Source: CAYLZO01 sp964387775
GTDB lineage: Bacteria > Chloroflexota > Anaerolineae > JAAYZQ01
Reading direction: 5' to 3'
Assembly (NCBI GenBank): GCA_964387775.1
Contig: CAYLZO010000169.1
Span: 1-11,699 of the forward strand
Length of the DNA: 11,699 nt
Part shown: one piece after another, positions 1 through 7,035 of the stretch
How the letters are laid out: each line of letters opens with the position of its first letter
Position numbering within the stretch: the first letter of the stretch is position 1
The notes under the pieces: generated by a model
Told to the model about the DNA's origin: nothing
Seen by the model: the letters and a program-made list of their open reading frames with translations, nothing else
Databases searched by the model: none
Position numbers and translations under genes: made by a program

Positions 1-220
1 AGGCGGCGCGGAGCTGGTGGCCGTAAGACGTGGGGAGGAATCCAGAGAGAGAATCGGCAGAAAGGACCTTGGTCAAGGGAGGCGCGTCGATGGGTTGTTG
101 TCCCGCCACCGGAGTGGGAGGGGCGCCGGCCAGGACCAAAGCTCCCAGGATGCACACAATCCAGCCGATCAACCTGAGTGGGCGGTTAACGCGCAAGAGA
201 CCGCGATGGGCGTGCATCAT
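1..220 (-). CDS. N-terminal part of an exported protein, cut by the window edge
   Basis: Read on the minus strand, an ATG at 220 opens a frame that stays open for 73 codons to the window edge. A strong Shine-Dalgarno AGGAGGAGGAG (225-235) lies 4 nt upstream. A second ATG follows immediately and is spaced 7 nt from it, so either could be the start. The first 40 or so residues look like a signal peptide: a basic n-region (MMHAHRGLLRVNRPLR), a hydrophobic core (LIGWIVCILGALVLAGA) and a possible cleavage region around PVAGQQ. The visible mature part is too short to assign to a family. The gene is divergent from the large regulator at 657, which makes it a possible target of that regulator; this is inference. 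Certain: open frame, RBS and signal-like start. Unknown: function. Confidence 0.75.
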   Translation of the reverse strand, partial: MMHAHRGLLRVNRPLRLIGWIVCILGALVLAGAPPTPVAGQQPIDAPPLTKVLSADSLSGFLPTSYGHQLRAA

Positions 221-396
221 TGAACTCCTCCTCCTATGACTTGCGACTGATCCCTCTTACATTACCTGCTTTATTCGCTTTTGGTTCCCATCCGAGGCCG
301 AGAGCGCGAGGATGACTCGGGCAGCCATTGCCGTTCTTCTACGCAGGCCGGCCTGGGTGCCACCCAATGCCTGAACGCAGAAGTAATTGCTTTCCT

Positions 397-425
397 ATGA
401 TAGTTTATTTTTATCTTTTGCGCAA
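397..425 (-). promoter_or_regulatory. Weak candidate promoter for the leftward exported-protein gene
   Basis: On the minus strand, TTGCGC (425-420) and TATCAT (402-397) are separated by exactly 17 nt inside an AT-rich stretch. The -10 matches consensus at 5 of 6 positions, the -35 at only 3 of 6. It would give a long 5' leader of about 170 nt before the ATG at 220. Tentative. Confidence 0.25.
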
Positions 426-535
426 TAGGACCAAGGTTGTAGTCTCAGCGATCGTCTAGCCGATGTTGGTCTGCTTTGTAATCCTGGCATGGTTCAAAAG
501 TAAGCCAACTGACTCCCCTGAGAAAAGGCGGTGAC

Positions 536-564
536 TTCACAAACTTATGCATTTGATGTATAAT
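536..564 (+). promoter_or_regulatory. Sigma70-type promoter of the regulator gene
   Basis: TTCACA (536-541) matches the -35 consensus at 5 of 6 positions. It is followed by a 17-nt spacer and a perfect TATAAT (559-564). Transcription would start near 571, about 40 nt before the leader ORF and 85 nt before the regulator ATG. Confidence 0.75.
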
Positions 565-612
565 ACAGCTACAATTCATGATTCCAGTAGTGTGAGTTTG
601 AGTGAGGTCTCA

Positions 613-657
613 ATGTTTCGTGCTAACGACGGACACCATCCCCGGTCTCGTGCTTGA
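613..657 (+). CDS. 14-codon leader ORF overlapping the regulator start
   Basis: An ATG at 613 opens a 14-codon frame (MFRANDGHHPRSRA). Its TGA at 655-657 shares an A with the regulator ATG at 657-659, giving the stop-start overlap TGATG. A GAGGT sequence at 604-608 is a usable Shine-Dalgarno with a 5-nt gap (4 nt after GAGGT). By contrast, I see no Shine-Dalgarno within the usual distance of the regulator's own ATG. This arrangement suggests that regulator translation depends on ribosomes ending the leader (translational coupling). The peptide has no run of one amino acid that would suggest classical attenuation. The overlap and RBS are seen directly; the coupling role is inferred. Confidence 0.5.
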   Translation: MFRANDGHHPRSRA

Positions 658-3600
658 TGCTTCAACTCTACACTCTTGGTGAGCTACAAATCGAGTTGGA
701 TGGGCAACCGCTGCGGTTGCCCACGCAGAAGGCGCGTGACCTGCTGGCTTACTTGATCCTCCACCACGACCGCGCCCTCTCCCGCGACCTCCTGGCGGGC
801 ACTTTCTGGCCCGACCGCCCCGATCCTCGCGCCCGCCGCGCCCTCTCCCAGGCGCTCTGGCAGATCCGCTCGGCGCTTGGTCCCGCCGCTGAGCGCCTGG
901 CGGCAGACAAGGACGCGATCACCTTTTCGCTTCATCCCAATGACCGGCTTGACGTGGCAGAGTTCGAGCAGAAAGCACAAGCCGCGTCGCTGTCCGATCT
1001 CGGCGCAGCCGTGGCCCTCTACCGGGCCGACTTTCTGGAGGGTTGTTACGAGGATTGGGGGCTGTTGGAGAGGGAGCGATTGCGGGAGCTGTTTCTGAAC
1101 GTGCTGGAACGGTTGATCGCGCGTCACAAGCAGCGGGGCGAGTACGAGAAGGCGCTGGTTTACGCCCAGCGGCTGGTCGCCGCCGATCCGCTGCGCGAGT
1201 CTGCCCATCAGGAATTGATGCGCTTGTATCACCTGCTGGGTCGTGACCGCGCTGCCCTGGAGCAGTATCAAGGCCTGTGCCGGATCCTGGCCGACGAGAT
1301 AGGAGGGGAGCCCATGGACGGCACGGTGCTCCTGGCCCAGGAGATCGCGGCCCGGCTCAGAGAGGTCGAAGCACCCTACCTGCCGATGGAGACCAGGCAG
1401 GCGCTGGCCTTTGAACGGCCCGATCTCATGCCGCTGGTGGGGCGGGAAGAGGAGCGGGCGACGCTCCTCACCCACCTGGAAGCGGCCATTGGCGGGCGGG
1501 GTGGGCCGGTCCTGGTCGAAGGCGAGGCGGGTGTGGGCAAGACGCGGCTCCTGCAGGAGGTGGCGCGAGGTGCAGAGTGGCGCGAAGCGCAGGTGTGCTG
1601 GGGCCGGGGTCGGGAGCTTGCCGGGCTGCCGCCTTACGGCGTGCTGCAAGAGGCCCTGCGTGCGGCGCTCTCGCCGCTGCGGGCGGCCCAGTTAGCGGAG
1701 CTGGTGGAAGGCACCTGGCTGCGGGAGGTAAGCCGGCTGCTGCCCGAGCTGGCGGAGTGGCTGCCCGATCTGCCGCCTCACGTGGATGTAGGACCAGAGC
1801 AGCAGCGGGCGCGCCTGTTGGAAGCCCTGGCGCGAACCGTATTGGCTCTGGGTCACGTTGCACCCCACCTGCTGATCCTCGAAGATCTGCAGCGGGCCGA
1901 CGAGGCCACCCTGTCTGCGCTGGTTCACCTGGGCCCCAGGCTGGCGAAGAGCCGCGTTCTGATCATCGGCAGCTACCGGGGCGAGGAAGCCCGGGAGACG
2001 TGCGCCGTCTGGGAGACTTTGCAGGCCCTGGAGCGAGGCAGCGGCCCCCCTTGCCTGTTACTGAAGCGCCTCAATGCCGATCAGACGGGGGAGCTGGTGC
2101 GGCGCGGGTTGGGGCTGGTGGACAGGGCTCCCCTGTTTGAGAAACGCCTGCACCAGGAGACCGATGGTAACCCTCTCTTCGTGCTGGAGACGCTGCGGGC
2201 GCTCCAGGACGAGGGATTGCTCTACCGCGACGAGGCCGGGGAGTGGAGCACGCGCTGGGACGATACGACGGTGGATTACACCGAACTGCCCCTGCCGGCC
2301 GGTGTATACCAGGTGATCAACCGGCGGCTGGCCCGCCTGGGAGCCGGCGAGCGGGCGGCGTTGAACACGGCGGCGGTGCTGGGCAGCGACTTTGGCTTCA
2401 CGCTGCTCGCCCGGGCCGGCGATCTGGACAGGGAGACCGCCATGAAGATGGTGGGCGAGTTGCTCCGGCGGCGGTTCCTGGTAGAGGAGCCACAGACTTG
2501 TCGCTTTAGCCACGACAAAATACGCCAGGTAGCCTATGCGGGGATGGATGAGATGAAGTGGCGCAGGTTGCACTGCCAGGCCGGGTACGCGCTGGAGGCG
2601 CTGCACCCGGAGCGAATTGAGCAACTGGCCCACCATTTTGATATGGGGCGGGTGTGGGACAAGGCGGTCGTGTACAACCGTCGGGCCGGTCAACGGGCCA
2701 GGGACGTCTATGCCGGCGCAGATGCCTTTGATTATTACAACCGCGCCATCGAGGCCTGGGAACGCCTGCGGCCAAACGACGAAACGCTCGGCCTGAGCCT
2801 CTATGGGGAAAGAGGACGCATCTGCCAGGACACCGGGCGGCTTGACCAGGCTGCGGTTGATTTCCAGACGGCCTACGATCTGGCGGAGCGCGCTGGCGAC
2901 CGGGCCGGTCAGGCGCGCATCCTCAACGATCTGAGCTACCTCCGCTACCTGCGGGGTGATTTCGACGGCATGGTGGCTTTTGCCCAACAGGCGCTGGACG
3001 TAGCCAAGGCGGCCGGGCTCTCGTCCGAGATTGCCGCTGCGTTGTTCAACAGAGCCACCGCGCTGCGCAACACGGGCCACTATCGGCAGGCCATCGAACT
3101 CTACGAACGCGCAGCGGCCATCTACGAGGAGTTGGACGACCGGGTGCGCCTGGCCGACTGCCTCAACCGCCTGGGCGGGGCCCTGATATTCACCGGCGCC
3201 TATGCCCAGGCCCGCTCTGCTATGCAGCGCGCTCTGGACATCTGCCGCCAGTTGGACAATGTGCAGGGCGTCTCTTACGCGCTGATCAACCTGGCCGCCG
3301 TCTATTACTACCAGGGACAGCTCGTTCCGGCCAGGGATGCCGCGCAGGAGGCGTTGGAAGTCGCCAGAGCGACCGGAGAACCCTCCACGGAGTGGTTTGC
3401 CCTGGGCAACCTGGGACAGTCGATCCTGGAACAGGGTTTCCCCGCCCGGGCCATTCCTCTTTTCCAGCGCGCCTTGCAAATGGCCCGGGAAGTCGGCGAC
3501 CGGTCGGCCAGCCCCGAGGCTCTCTACCAACTGGGAAGAGCCCGCTATTTCCTGGGCCACCTGGAACAGGCCCAGGAGGCATTGGAGCAGGCGCTTGACG

Positions 3601-4352
3601 TGTCTGGCGATAGCCTGGCCCACCAGGTCCCGCTGATCCACGCTTACCTGGCCCAGGTGTACCAGGCGGTGGGCCGGGAGGCCGAGGCGTTGGCCCAGGC
3701 GCGCGCCGGGCTGCTTGCAGCCCGGGAGCTGGACGAGCCCTGGACCCTGGGCCTGACCCACCGCGTGATGGGCCAAGTCGCCGCGCACCTCGGCCAGGAG
3801 GCCGGGACAGAGCCGCTCCACCACTTTGAGGAGAGCGTCCGTATCCTGCGAGAGATCGGCGCGGCGGCCGAGCTGGCGCGCAGTCTGGCCGCTTATGGCC
3901 TCCACCTGCGGCGCTCCTCGACCAGCGTCGCAGCAGCCAGCCGTAGCACGGCGCTGCTCAACGAGGCTCGGGCGTCGTTCCAGGAGTTAGAGATGGCCTG
4001 GGATTTGGCCCGGATCGAGGAGGAGATCAGGGCCTGCCTGCCACCTGGACAGGTCAGGGTCCGTCTCCCGGCCGCCTCCGCCCCCACCGGCCGCCCCCTG
4101 CGCGAGGGCGAGACCGTCACCGTCACTTGGACGGTAGAATTGCCGGAGGACGAGATCGTCACCGGCAAGGTCACTCGTCGCCGCCATCGCATCCTGCGCC
4201 TGTTGCGCGAGGCCGCCGAGCAAACCGCCGCGCCCACCGTGCCTGACCTGGCACAGGCGCTGGGCGTGAGCGCCCGCACCATTGAGCGCGACTTGGCCGC
4301 ACTGCGCAAAGCCGGCCACGACGTGCGCACGCGGGGCAGCCGCTCTCGCTAG
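657..4352 (+). CDS. Large BTAD/STAND-ATPase/TPR transcriptional regulator with C-terminal HTH
   Basis: A protein of 1231 residues, a probable cytoplasmic signal-responsive transcription activator. Residues 1-95 resemble an OmpR-type winged helix, starting MLQLYTLGELQIELDG as in SARP/AfsR-like regulators. Residues 96-240 resemble the helical bacterial transcriptional activation domain (BTAD). Residues 258-500 form a nucleotide-binding module with a VGREEE start, Walker A GEAGVGKT (289-296) and Walker B LLILED ending at D410. Residues 540-700 look like the helical linker of STAND ATPases. From about 710 to 1080 come TPR-like helical pairs of 35-40 residues with repeated ALGNLGQ and ALYQLGRARY type motifs. 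The last 60 residues hold a second HTH (TVPDLAQALGVSARTIERDL, 1194-1213) resembling DeoR/HTH_11. The ATG at 657 is preferred over the adjacent TTG at 654 because it overlaps the leader ORF stop. The ligand is unknown. The operon starting at 4567 and the divergent gene at 220 are candidate targets by position only. Confidence 0.9.
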   Translation: MLQLYTLGELQIELDGQPLRLPTQKARDLLAYLILHHDRALSRDLLAGTFWPDRPDPRARRALSQALWQIRSALGPAAERLAADKDAITFSLHPNDRLDVAEFEQKAQAASLSDLGAAVALYRADFLEGCYEDWGLLERERLRELFLNVLERLIARHKQRGEYEKALVYAQRLVAADPLRESAHQELMRLYHLLGRDRAALEQYQGLCRILADEIGGEPMDGTVLLAQEIAARLREVEAPYLPMETRQALAFERPDLMPLVGREEERATLLTHLEAAIGGRGGPVLVEGEAGVGKTRLLQEVARGAEWREAQVCWGRGRELAGLPPYGVLQEALRAALSPLRAAQLAELVEGTWLREVSRLLPELAEWLPDLPPHVDVGPEQQRARLLEALARTVLALGHVAPHLLILEDLQRADEATLSALVHLGPRLAKSRVLIIGSYRGEEARETCAVWETLQALERGSGPPCLLLKRLNADQTGELVRRGLGLVDRAPLFEKRLHQETDGNPLFVLETLRALQDEGLLYRDEAGEWSTRWDDTTVDYTELPLPAGVYQVINRRLARLGAGERAALNTAAVLGSDFGFTLLARAGDLDRETAMKMVGELLRRRFLVEEPQTCRFSHDKIRQVAYAGMDEMKWRRLHCQAGYALEALHPERIEQLAHHFDMGRVWDKAVVYNRRAGQRARDVYAGADAFDYYNRAIEAWERLRPNDETLGLSLYGERGRICQDTGRLDQAAVDFQTAYDLAERAGDRAGQARILNDLSYLRYLRGDFDGMVAFAQQALDVAKAAGLSSEIAAALFNRATALRNTGHYRQAIELYERAAAIYEELDDRVRLADCLNRLGGALIFTGAYAQARSAMQRALDICRQLDNVQGVSYALINLAAVYYYQGQLVPARDAAQEALEVARATGEPSTEWFALGNLGQSILEQGFPARAIPLFQRALQMAREVGDRSASPEALYQLGRARYFLGHLEQAQEALEQALDVSGDSLAHQVPLIHAYLAQVYQAVGREAEALAQARAGLLAARELDEPWTLGLTHRVMGQVAAHLGQEAGTEPLHHFEESVRILREIGAAAELARSLAAYGLHLRRSSTSVAAASRSTALLNEARASFQELEMAWDLARIEEEIRACLPPGQVRVRLPAASAPTGRPLREGETVTVTWTVELPEDEIVTGKVTRRRHRILRLLREAAEQTAAPTVPDLAQALGVSARTIERDLAALRKAGHDVRTRGSRSR

Positions 4353-4376
4353 CCTGCTTCGCACAATCCCCCCAAA

Positions 4377-4400
4377 TGGCGGCAAGGTTTCGCGCCGCCA
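4377..4400 (+). terminator. Weak stem-loop after the regulator
   Basis: TGGCGGC (4377-4383) pairs with GCCGCCA (4394-4400) around a 10-nt loop, 24 nt after the regulator stop. No T-run follows, so it is not a canonical intrinsic terminator. It may only slow transcription or be chance in GC-rich DNA. Confidence 0.25.
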
Positions 4401-4433
4401 ACCTCTGGTTGAGACACCAGTGAGACACCGCTG

Positions 4434-4442
4434 TGGTATCAT
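4434..4442 (+). promoter_or_regulatory. Extended -10 promoter candidate for the secreted-protein operon
   Basis: TGGTATCAT combines the TGn extension with a -10 hexamer matching 5 of 6 positions. No -35 at 17 nt is evident. Just upstream are two direct copies of GAGACACC (4411-4418 and 4422-4429), 11 bp apart, on one face of the helix, where an activator could bind. It lies about 120 nt before the first gene of the operon. Confidence 0.4.
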
Positions 4443-4566
4443 CTCCCCGCGTGCTAGTTCCAGTATCAAGAAGGCACATCGAAAGGAACTTGCCGAAAGC
4501 TCAAATGATGTCATTCCAACGTAGTTCAAGAACGGCTTTCGGGAAAGCGAGCATCAAGGAGGCGAT

Positions 4567-4785
4567 TTGTCCGATGCAGGGCGCTATTCCACGCAGTCCC
4601 ACGCCTTCGTCGTCCGCATCTGGTGGGAATCGGACTCGCTGCGGCCCGATGGTCGCCCGCTGTGGCGAGGAAGGGTGCAGCACGCTACCAGCGGCGAGTA
4701 CGCGGTTTTCCAGTCGCTGGATGAACTGACGCGCTTTATCCAAGAACAGACCGGCGACCTGGAGCGGGCAGAAGACGCGAGGTGA
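4567..4785 (+). CDS. Small conserved-looking cytoplasmic protein (72 aa)
   Basis: The frame begins with TTG at 4567, preceded by AAGGAGG (4556-4562) with a 4-nt gap. No ATG in this frame fits that RBS. The product has no signal peptide or membrane segment. Its pattern is HAFVVRIWWE, then a GRPLWRGRVQHATSGE stretch, then VFQSLDELTRFI, which looks like a compact alpha/beta fold. From memory, small proteins with a similar HxFxVRIW...WRG...SGE...F.L.E...FI pattern occur near large regulators in Chloroflexota; I cannot verify this here and know no function. It is probably the first gene of the operon with the secreted proteins downstream. GC at third codon positions is high, supporting coding. Confidence 0.7.
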   Translation: MSDAGRYSTQSHAFVVRIWWESDSLRPDGRPLWRGRVQHATSGEYAVFQSLDELTRFIQEQTGDLERAEDAR

Positions 4786-4800
4786 ACGAGCGGATGCTCG

Positions 4801-4849
4801 GGCCGGTCTCCCGACCGCGCCCGGAGGTGGCGCGGTCGGGAGACCGGCC
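4801..4849. repeat. Perfect 21-bp inverted repeat with 7-nt loop
   Basis: The arm at 4801-4821 is the exact reverse complement of 4829-4849, with CGGAGGT between. It begins 15 nt after the stop of the 72-aa gene. There is no T-run after it, and perfect 21-bp arms are longer than needed for a terminator. It therefore looks more like a mobile palindromic (REP/MITE-like) element than a terminator, though it could still shape or stop the transcript between the first operon gene and the next. Confidence 0.85.
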
Positions 4850-4913
4850 ACAGCCCCACGTGAAGGAGCTTGCTCACAAGACTGAAGTGACTCCATATTT
4901 TGAGGAGGAAAAA

Positions 4914-5031
4914 ATGACAATGCGTATAGAGAAAGTCACGCGGAAGCTGGGGGAATTTCACCTTCGTCTTCACCCACACCCCCGCCGAGCAGGTGCAGGC
5001 GTTGGAGCAGGCGTTGAAGCGGGGCAGGTAG
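4914..5031 (+). pseudogene. Small gene with an apparent 1-nt frameshift
   Basis: ATG 4914 follows an excellent Shine-Dalgarno GAGGAGG (4902-4908, 5-nt gap) and reads MTMRIEKVTRKLGEF. In that frame the text after about 4955 becomes low-complexity (RRAGAGVGAGVEAGQVGQGRG), ending at 5048. In the frame one base on, the same DNA reads NFTFVFTHTPAEQVQALEQA and stops with TAG at 5029-5031; nearly all its codons end in G or C, as in real genes here. The two halves meet at a run of five G (4949-4953), so loss of one G from a run of six would explain the break. The restored product would be about 39 residues. Past the TAG, the same frame stays open to TGA 5134-5136 (including KNTSTQVEDYLIS), which may be a lost extension. 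This could be a genuine mutation, a sequencing error in a homopolymer, or programmed slippage. Function unknown. Confidence 0.5.
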
Positions 5032-5147
5032 GTCAAGGGAGGGGGTAAACGAGACAAGCAAGGCGGCTGGAAGAACACCAGCACCCAAGTGGAGGACTAT
5101 TTGATCTCAAGTCAGACGAAAGACCAAACCAAATGAGGAGGTAAGCG

Positions 5148-6668
5148 ATGAAAGGACAGCGCATTCTCGTAAGCGTCTTGTTGCTAGGGCTCCTGGTGGC
5201 CCTGGCTGGGGAGTTGAGCCTGGCCCGGGGACCCCGGGGCGATGATACGCCCCGGGCAGCGCTAGGCACTGCCTTTACCTATCAGGGCCGGCTGACCGAT
5301 GGTGGCAGCCTGGCCAACGGCACCTATGACCTGCAGTTCAAGCTCTACGACGACCCAGCGGCTGGTTCCCAGGTAGGCGGCACCGTGACCGTAGACGACA
5401 AGCAAATCACCGACGGCTTGTTCACCGTGGAGCTGGATTTTGGTAGCGCAGCCTTTGCCGGGGACGCTCGCTACCTGGAGGTGGGCGTGCGCCCCGGGGC
5501 CAGCAGCGGCGAATATTCTGTCTTCCCGGAACGGCAGGCCCTGACGGCGGCGCCCTATGCCCTTTCGCTGTACCCCGGGGCGGTGATCAGAGGGGACACA
5601 AGTCTTATCCCGACTCTATGGGTCCACAATACCAATTCGCTGACCGGATATGGCCTTATGGCCCAGACGGACGCCGACACGACAGGAGCCGGGGTTCACG
5701 GTATAGCTGTATCAGCCAGCGGTCAGGTCCATGGCGTATTCGGAAAATCCTTATCGACCAGCGGCTATGGTGTGCATGGTAAGGCTCCTCAATTCGGCGT
5801 GTATGGCGAGGCCACCCGAACCAGTGATCTCTCCTACGGCGTGTACGGGCAGAGCGACTCCACCGCAGGTCAGGGGGTGTATGGTCATGCTACTGCCGAT
5901 AGTGGTGTCACCTATGGCGTGTACGGGCAGAGCGACTCCACCAGCGGCCAGGGGGTGTATGGCCGGGCTGATGCCACCAGCGGCGTCAACTATGGCGGTC
6001 GCTTTGTCAGTATGTCCAGTGACGGCTACGGCGTGTACGCCCAGGGCGGAAAGGACGTGGGCCTGGGCGGCACCGTCGGCTCCATCCACGCCACAGGGTG
6101 GGCCAACAGCGACATGGAACTCCACAGCAACGACCTCGTGGACGTGCACCTGGACGACGATGGCGGCTCTACTTCGATGTTCCGCGTCGTCAATGGCTCG
6201 GACGTCATCGCCTTTGCGGTGGAAGAGGATGGCAACGTCTCGTGGCTGCCTCAAACCGGCTACCTGGCCCTCTCGGCCGCAGCCTTCCGGCCCCGCGTAG
6301 ACGGATATGACTTCGACAACGATGGGGTCAGCTTGACCAATGTGGACGGCTCGAGCTATTACTACTATGCAGACGTGCAACTGCCCCACGGCGCTACAGT
6401 GACCAAAGTGACCTTCTATTGGTACGATGTTTCCGGCAGCAACAACGGGACGGCGTGGCTGCGCCGAAACAAGATGGACGGGACCCAAGATTTCATGGCC
6501 TCCGTCAGCACCACTGCATCAGGCGGCAACGGCAGCAGCTACGACGACAGCATCGACTATGCCGCCATCGACAACTCCCAGTATTCCTACTATGCGCAGT
6601 GGCTTCTGCCGGATAGCAACGTCGTGGGCTATGGCATGGTCATCGAATACACGTACACGGGGCCGTGA
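5148..6668 (+). CDS. Secreted repeat protein with FTYQGRL-type N-terminal domain (506 aa)
   Basis: AGGAGG (5136-5141) sits 6 nt before ATG 5148. Residues 1-26 form a signal peptide (MKGQR, hydrophobic core LVSVLLLGLLVALA, cleavage near A20 or A26), so the protein is exported. Residues 42-140 start FTYQGRLTDGGSLANGTYDL and end QALTAAPYALSL. I recognise this as a domain of surface or secreted proteins in several phyla, often placed before tail-fibre-like repeats. Residues 160-320 are Gly/Tyr/Ser/Thr-rich with repeated GYGVHG, YGVYGQ and GQGVYG motifs, suggesting a beta-structured, possibly trimeric stalk. Residues 395-506 form a Tyr- and Asn-rich domain (ADVQLPHGATVTKVTFYWYD to VEYTYTGP region), predicted all-beta. 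No sortase motif or membrane anchor is seen. It is followed after 28 nt by another exported protein gene, in the same direction. A role at the cell surface or in attachment is inference. Confidence 0.85.
   Translation: MKGQRILVSVLLLGLLVALAGELSLARGPRGDDTPRAALGTAFTYQGRLTDGGSLANGTYDLQFKLYDDPAAGSQVGGTVTVDDKQITDGLFTVELDFGSAAFAGDARYLEVGVRPGASSGEYSVFPERQALTAAPYALSLYPGAVIRGDTSLIPTLWVHNTNSLTGYGLMAQTDADTTGAGVHGIAVSASGQVHGVFGKSLSTSGYGVHGKAPQFGVYGEATRTSDLSYGVYGQSDSTAGQGVYGHATADSGVTYGVYGQSDSTSGQGVYGRADATSGVNYGGRFVSMSSDGYGVYAQGGKDVGLGGTVGSIHATGWANSDMELHSNDLVDVHLDDDGGSTSMFRVVNGSDVIAFAVEEDGNVSWLPQTGYLALSAAAFRPRVDGYDFDNDGVSLTNVDGSSYYYYADVQLPHGATVTKVTFYWYDVSGSNNGTAWLRRNKMDGTQDFMASVSTTASGGNGSSYDDSIDYAAIDNSQYSYYAQWLLPDSNVVGYGMVIEYTYTGP
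5838..5942 (+). repeat. Internal tandem repeat, 78-bp period, in the secreted protein gene
   Basis: The 27 bases at 5838-5864 recur exactly at 5916-5942. The flanking sequence also matches closely on to GGGGGTGTATGG, giving a 26-residue unit containing YGVYGQSDST and GQGVYG. Identity at the DNA level, including third positions, points to recent duplication. Confidence 0.85.
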
Positions 6669-6696
6669 GCTGGCTCAACCTGAAAGGAGGGCGAAC

Positions 6697-7008
6697 ATGA
6701 GACGAACGACGGTACTCCTGACCCTGGTTGGCCTGCTGCTGCTCGGCGTCGCCTCGCAGGCTCGGGACGTCCCCCCAGCCGCGGCCAGCGACGGCTACAC
6801 CCTCACCTGGTGGACGGTGGATGGGGGGGGAGATACCGACCTGGGCACCACCAGCGAGGGCTACTCCCTTGGCAGCAGCATTGGCCAGCCGGACGCCGGA
6901 TTTCTGGACAGCGGTACCTACACCCTAGGCGGCGGCTTCTGGGCCGGAGGTAAGGTAGAGGCGGCACCTGATTATGAAATCTACTTACCCCTTGTTGTGC
7001 ATGAGTAA
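6697..7008 (+). CDS. Small exported protein, YTLTWWTVDGGG type (103 aa)
   Basis: ATG 6697 follows AAAGGAGG (6683-6690) with a 6-nt gap and lies 28 nt after the stop of the 506-aa gene, so the two are probably co-transcribed. Residues 1-22 are a signal peptide (MRRTT, core VLLTLVGLLLLGVASQA). The mature part has YTLTWWTVDGGGDTDLG, GYSLGSSIGQPDAGFLDSG and TYTLGGGFWAGG. From memory this is the pattern of small exported proteins in Chloroflexota and some other phyla; their function is not known to me. The end, YEIYLPLVVHE, resembles the YLPLVL-like tails I recall on many secreted Chloroflexota proteins. No catalytic motif is visible. A structural or surface role together with its upstream neighbour is inference. 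Confidence 0.85.
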   Translation: MRRTTVLLTLVGLLLLGVASQARDVPPAAASDGYTLTWWTVDGGGDTDLGTTSEGYSLGSSIGQPDAGFLDSGTYTLGGGFWAGGKVEAAPDYEIYLPLVVHE

Positions 7009-7035
7009 AACAACAGGCAAGGTGTTGTGGGTTGG

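Larger units (their letters stand above)
221..612. other. Divergent intergenic region between exported-protein gene and regulator
   Basis: These roughly 390 bases separate two divergent genes and have lower GC than their surroundings, especially around 370-430 and 540-600. I see no convincing coding frame. The stretch holds the rightward promoter at 536-564 and a weaker leftward candidate at 397-425. No clear tRNA, riboswitch or terminator is visible. Any operator for the adjacent regulator would be expected here, but I could not identify a clean inverted or direct repeat. Confidence 0.6.

Noticed and set aside
17..239. Two overlapping plus-strand frames of about 68 codons at the left edge
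   Set aside because: They oppose a minus-strand frame with a strong RBS and signal peptide, and their own products are Arg/Gly-rich without motifs.
2058..3905. 615-codon open frame on the minus strand across the regulator
   Set aside because: Antisense to the clear STAND/TPR coding frame; low-complexity composition and no RBS or family motif.
4782..5048. 88-codon frame spanning the 4801-4849 inverted repeat
   Set aside because: Its first half reads through the palindrome. The real start is the in-frame ATG at 4914, which has the strong RBS, and its end is the out-of-frame tail of the small gene.
6427..7008. 193-codon frame starting inside the 506-aa gene
   Set aside because: Only the part from ATG 6697, with its own RBS and signal peptide, is coding. 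The upstream part is a shadow of the secreted-protein gene.
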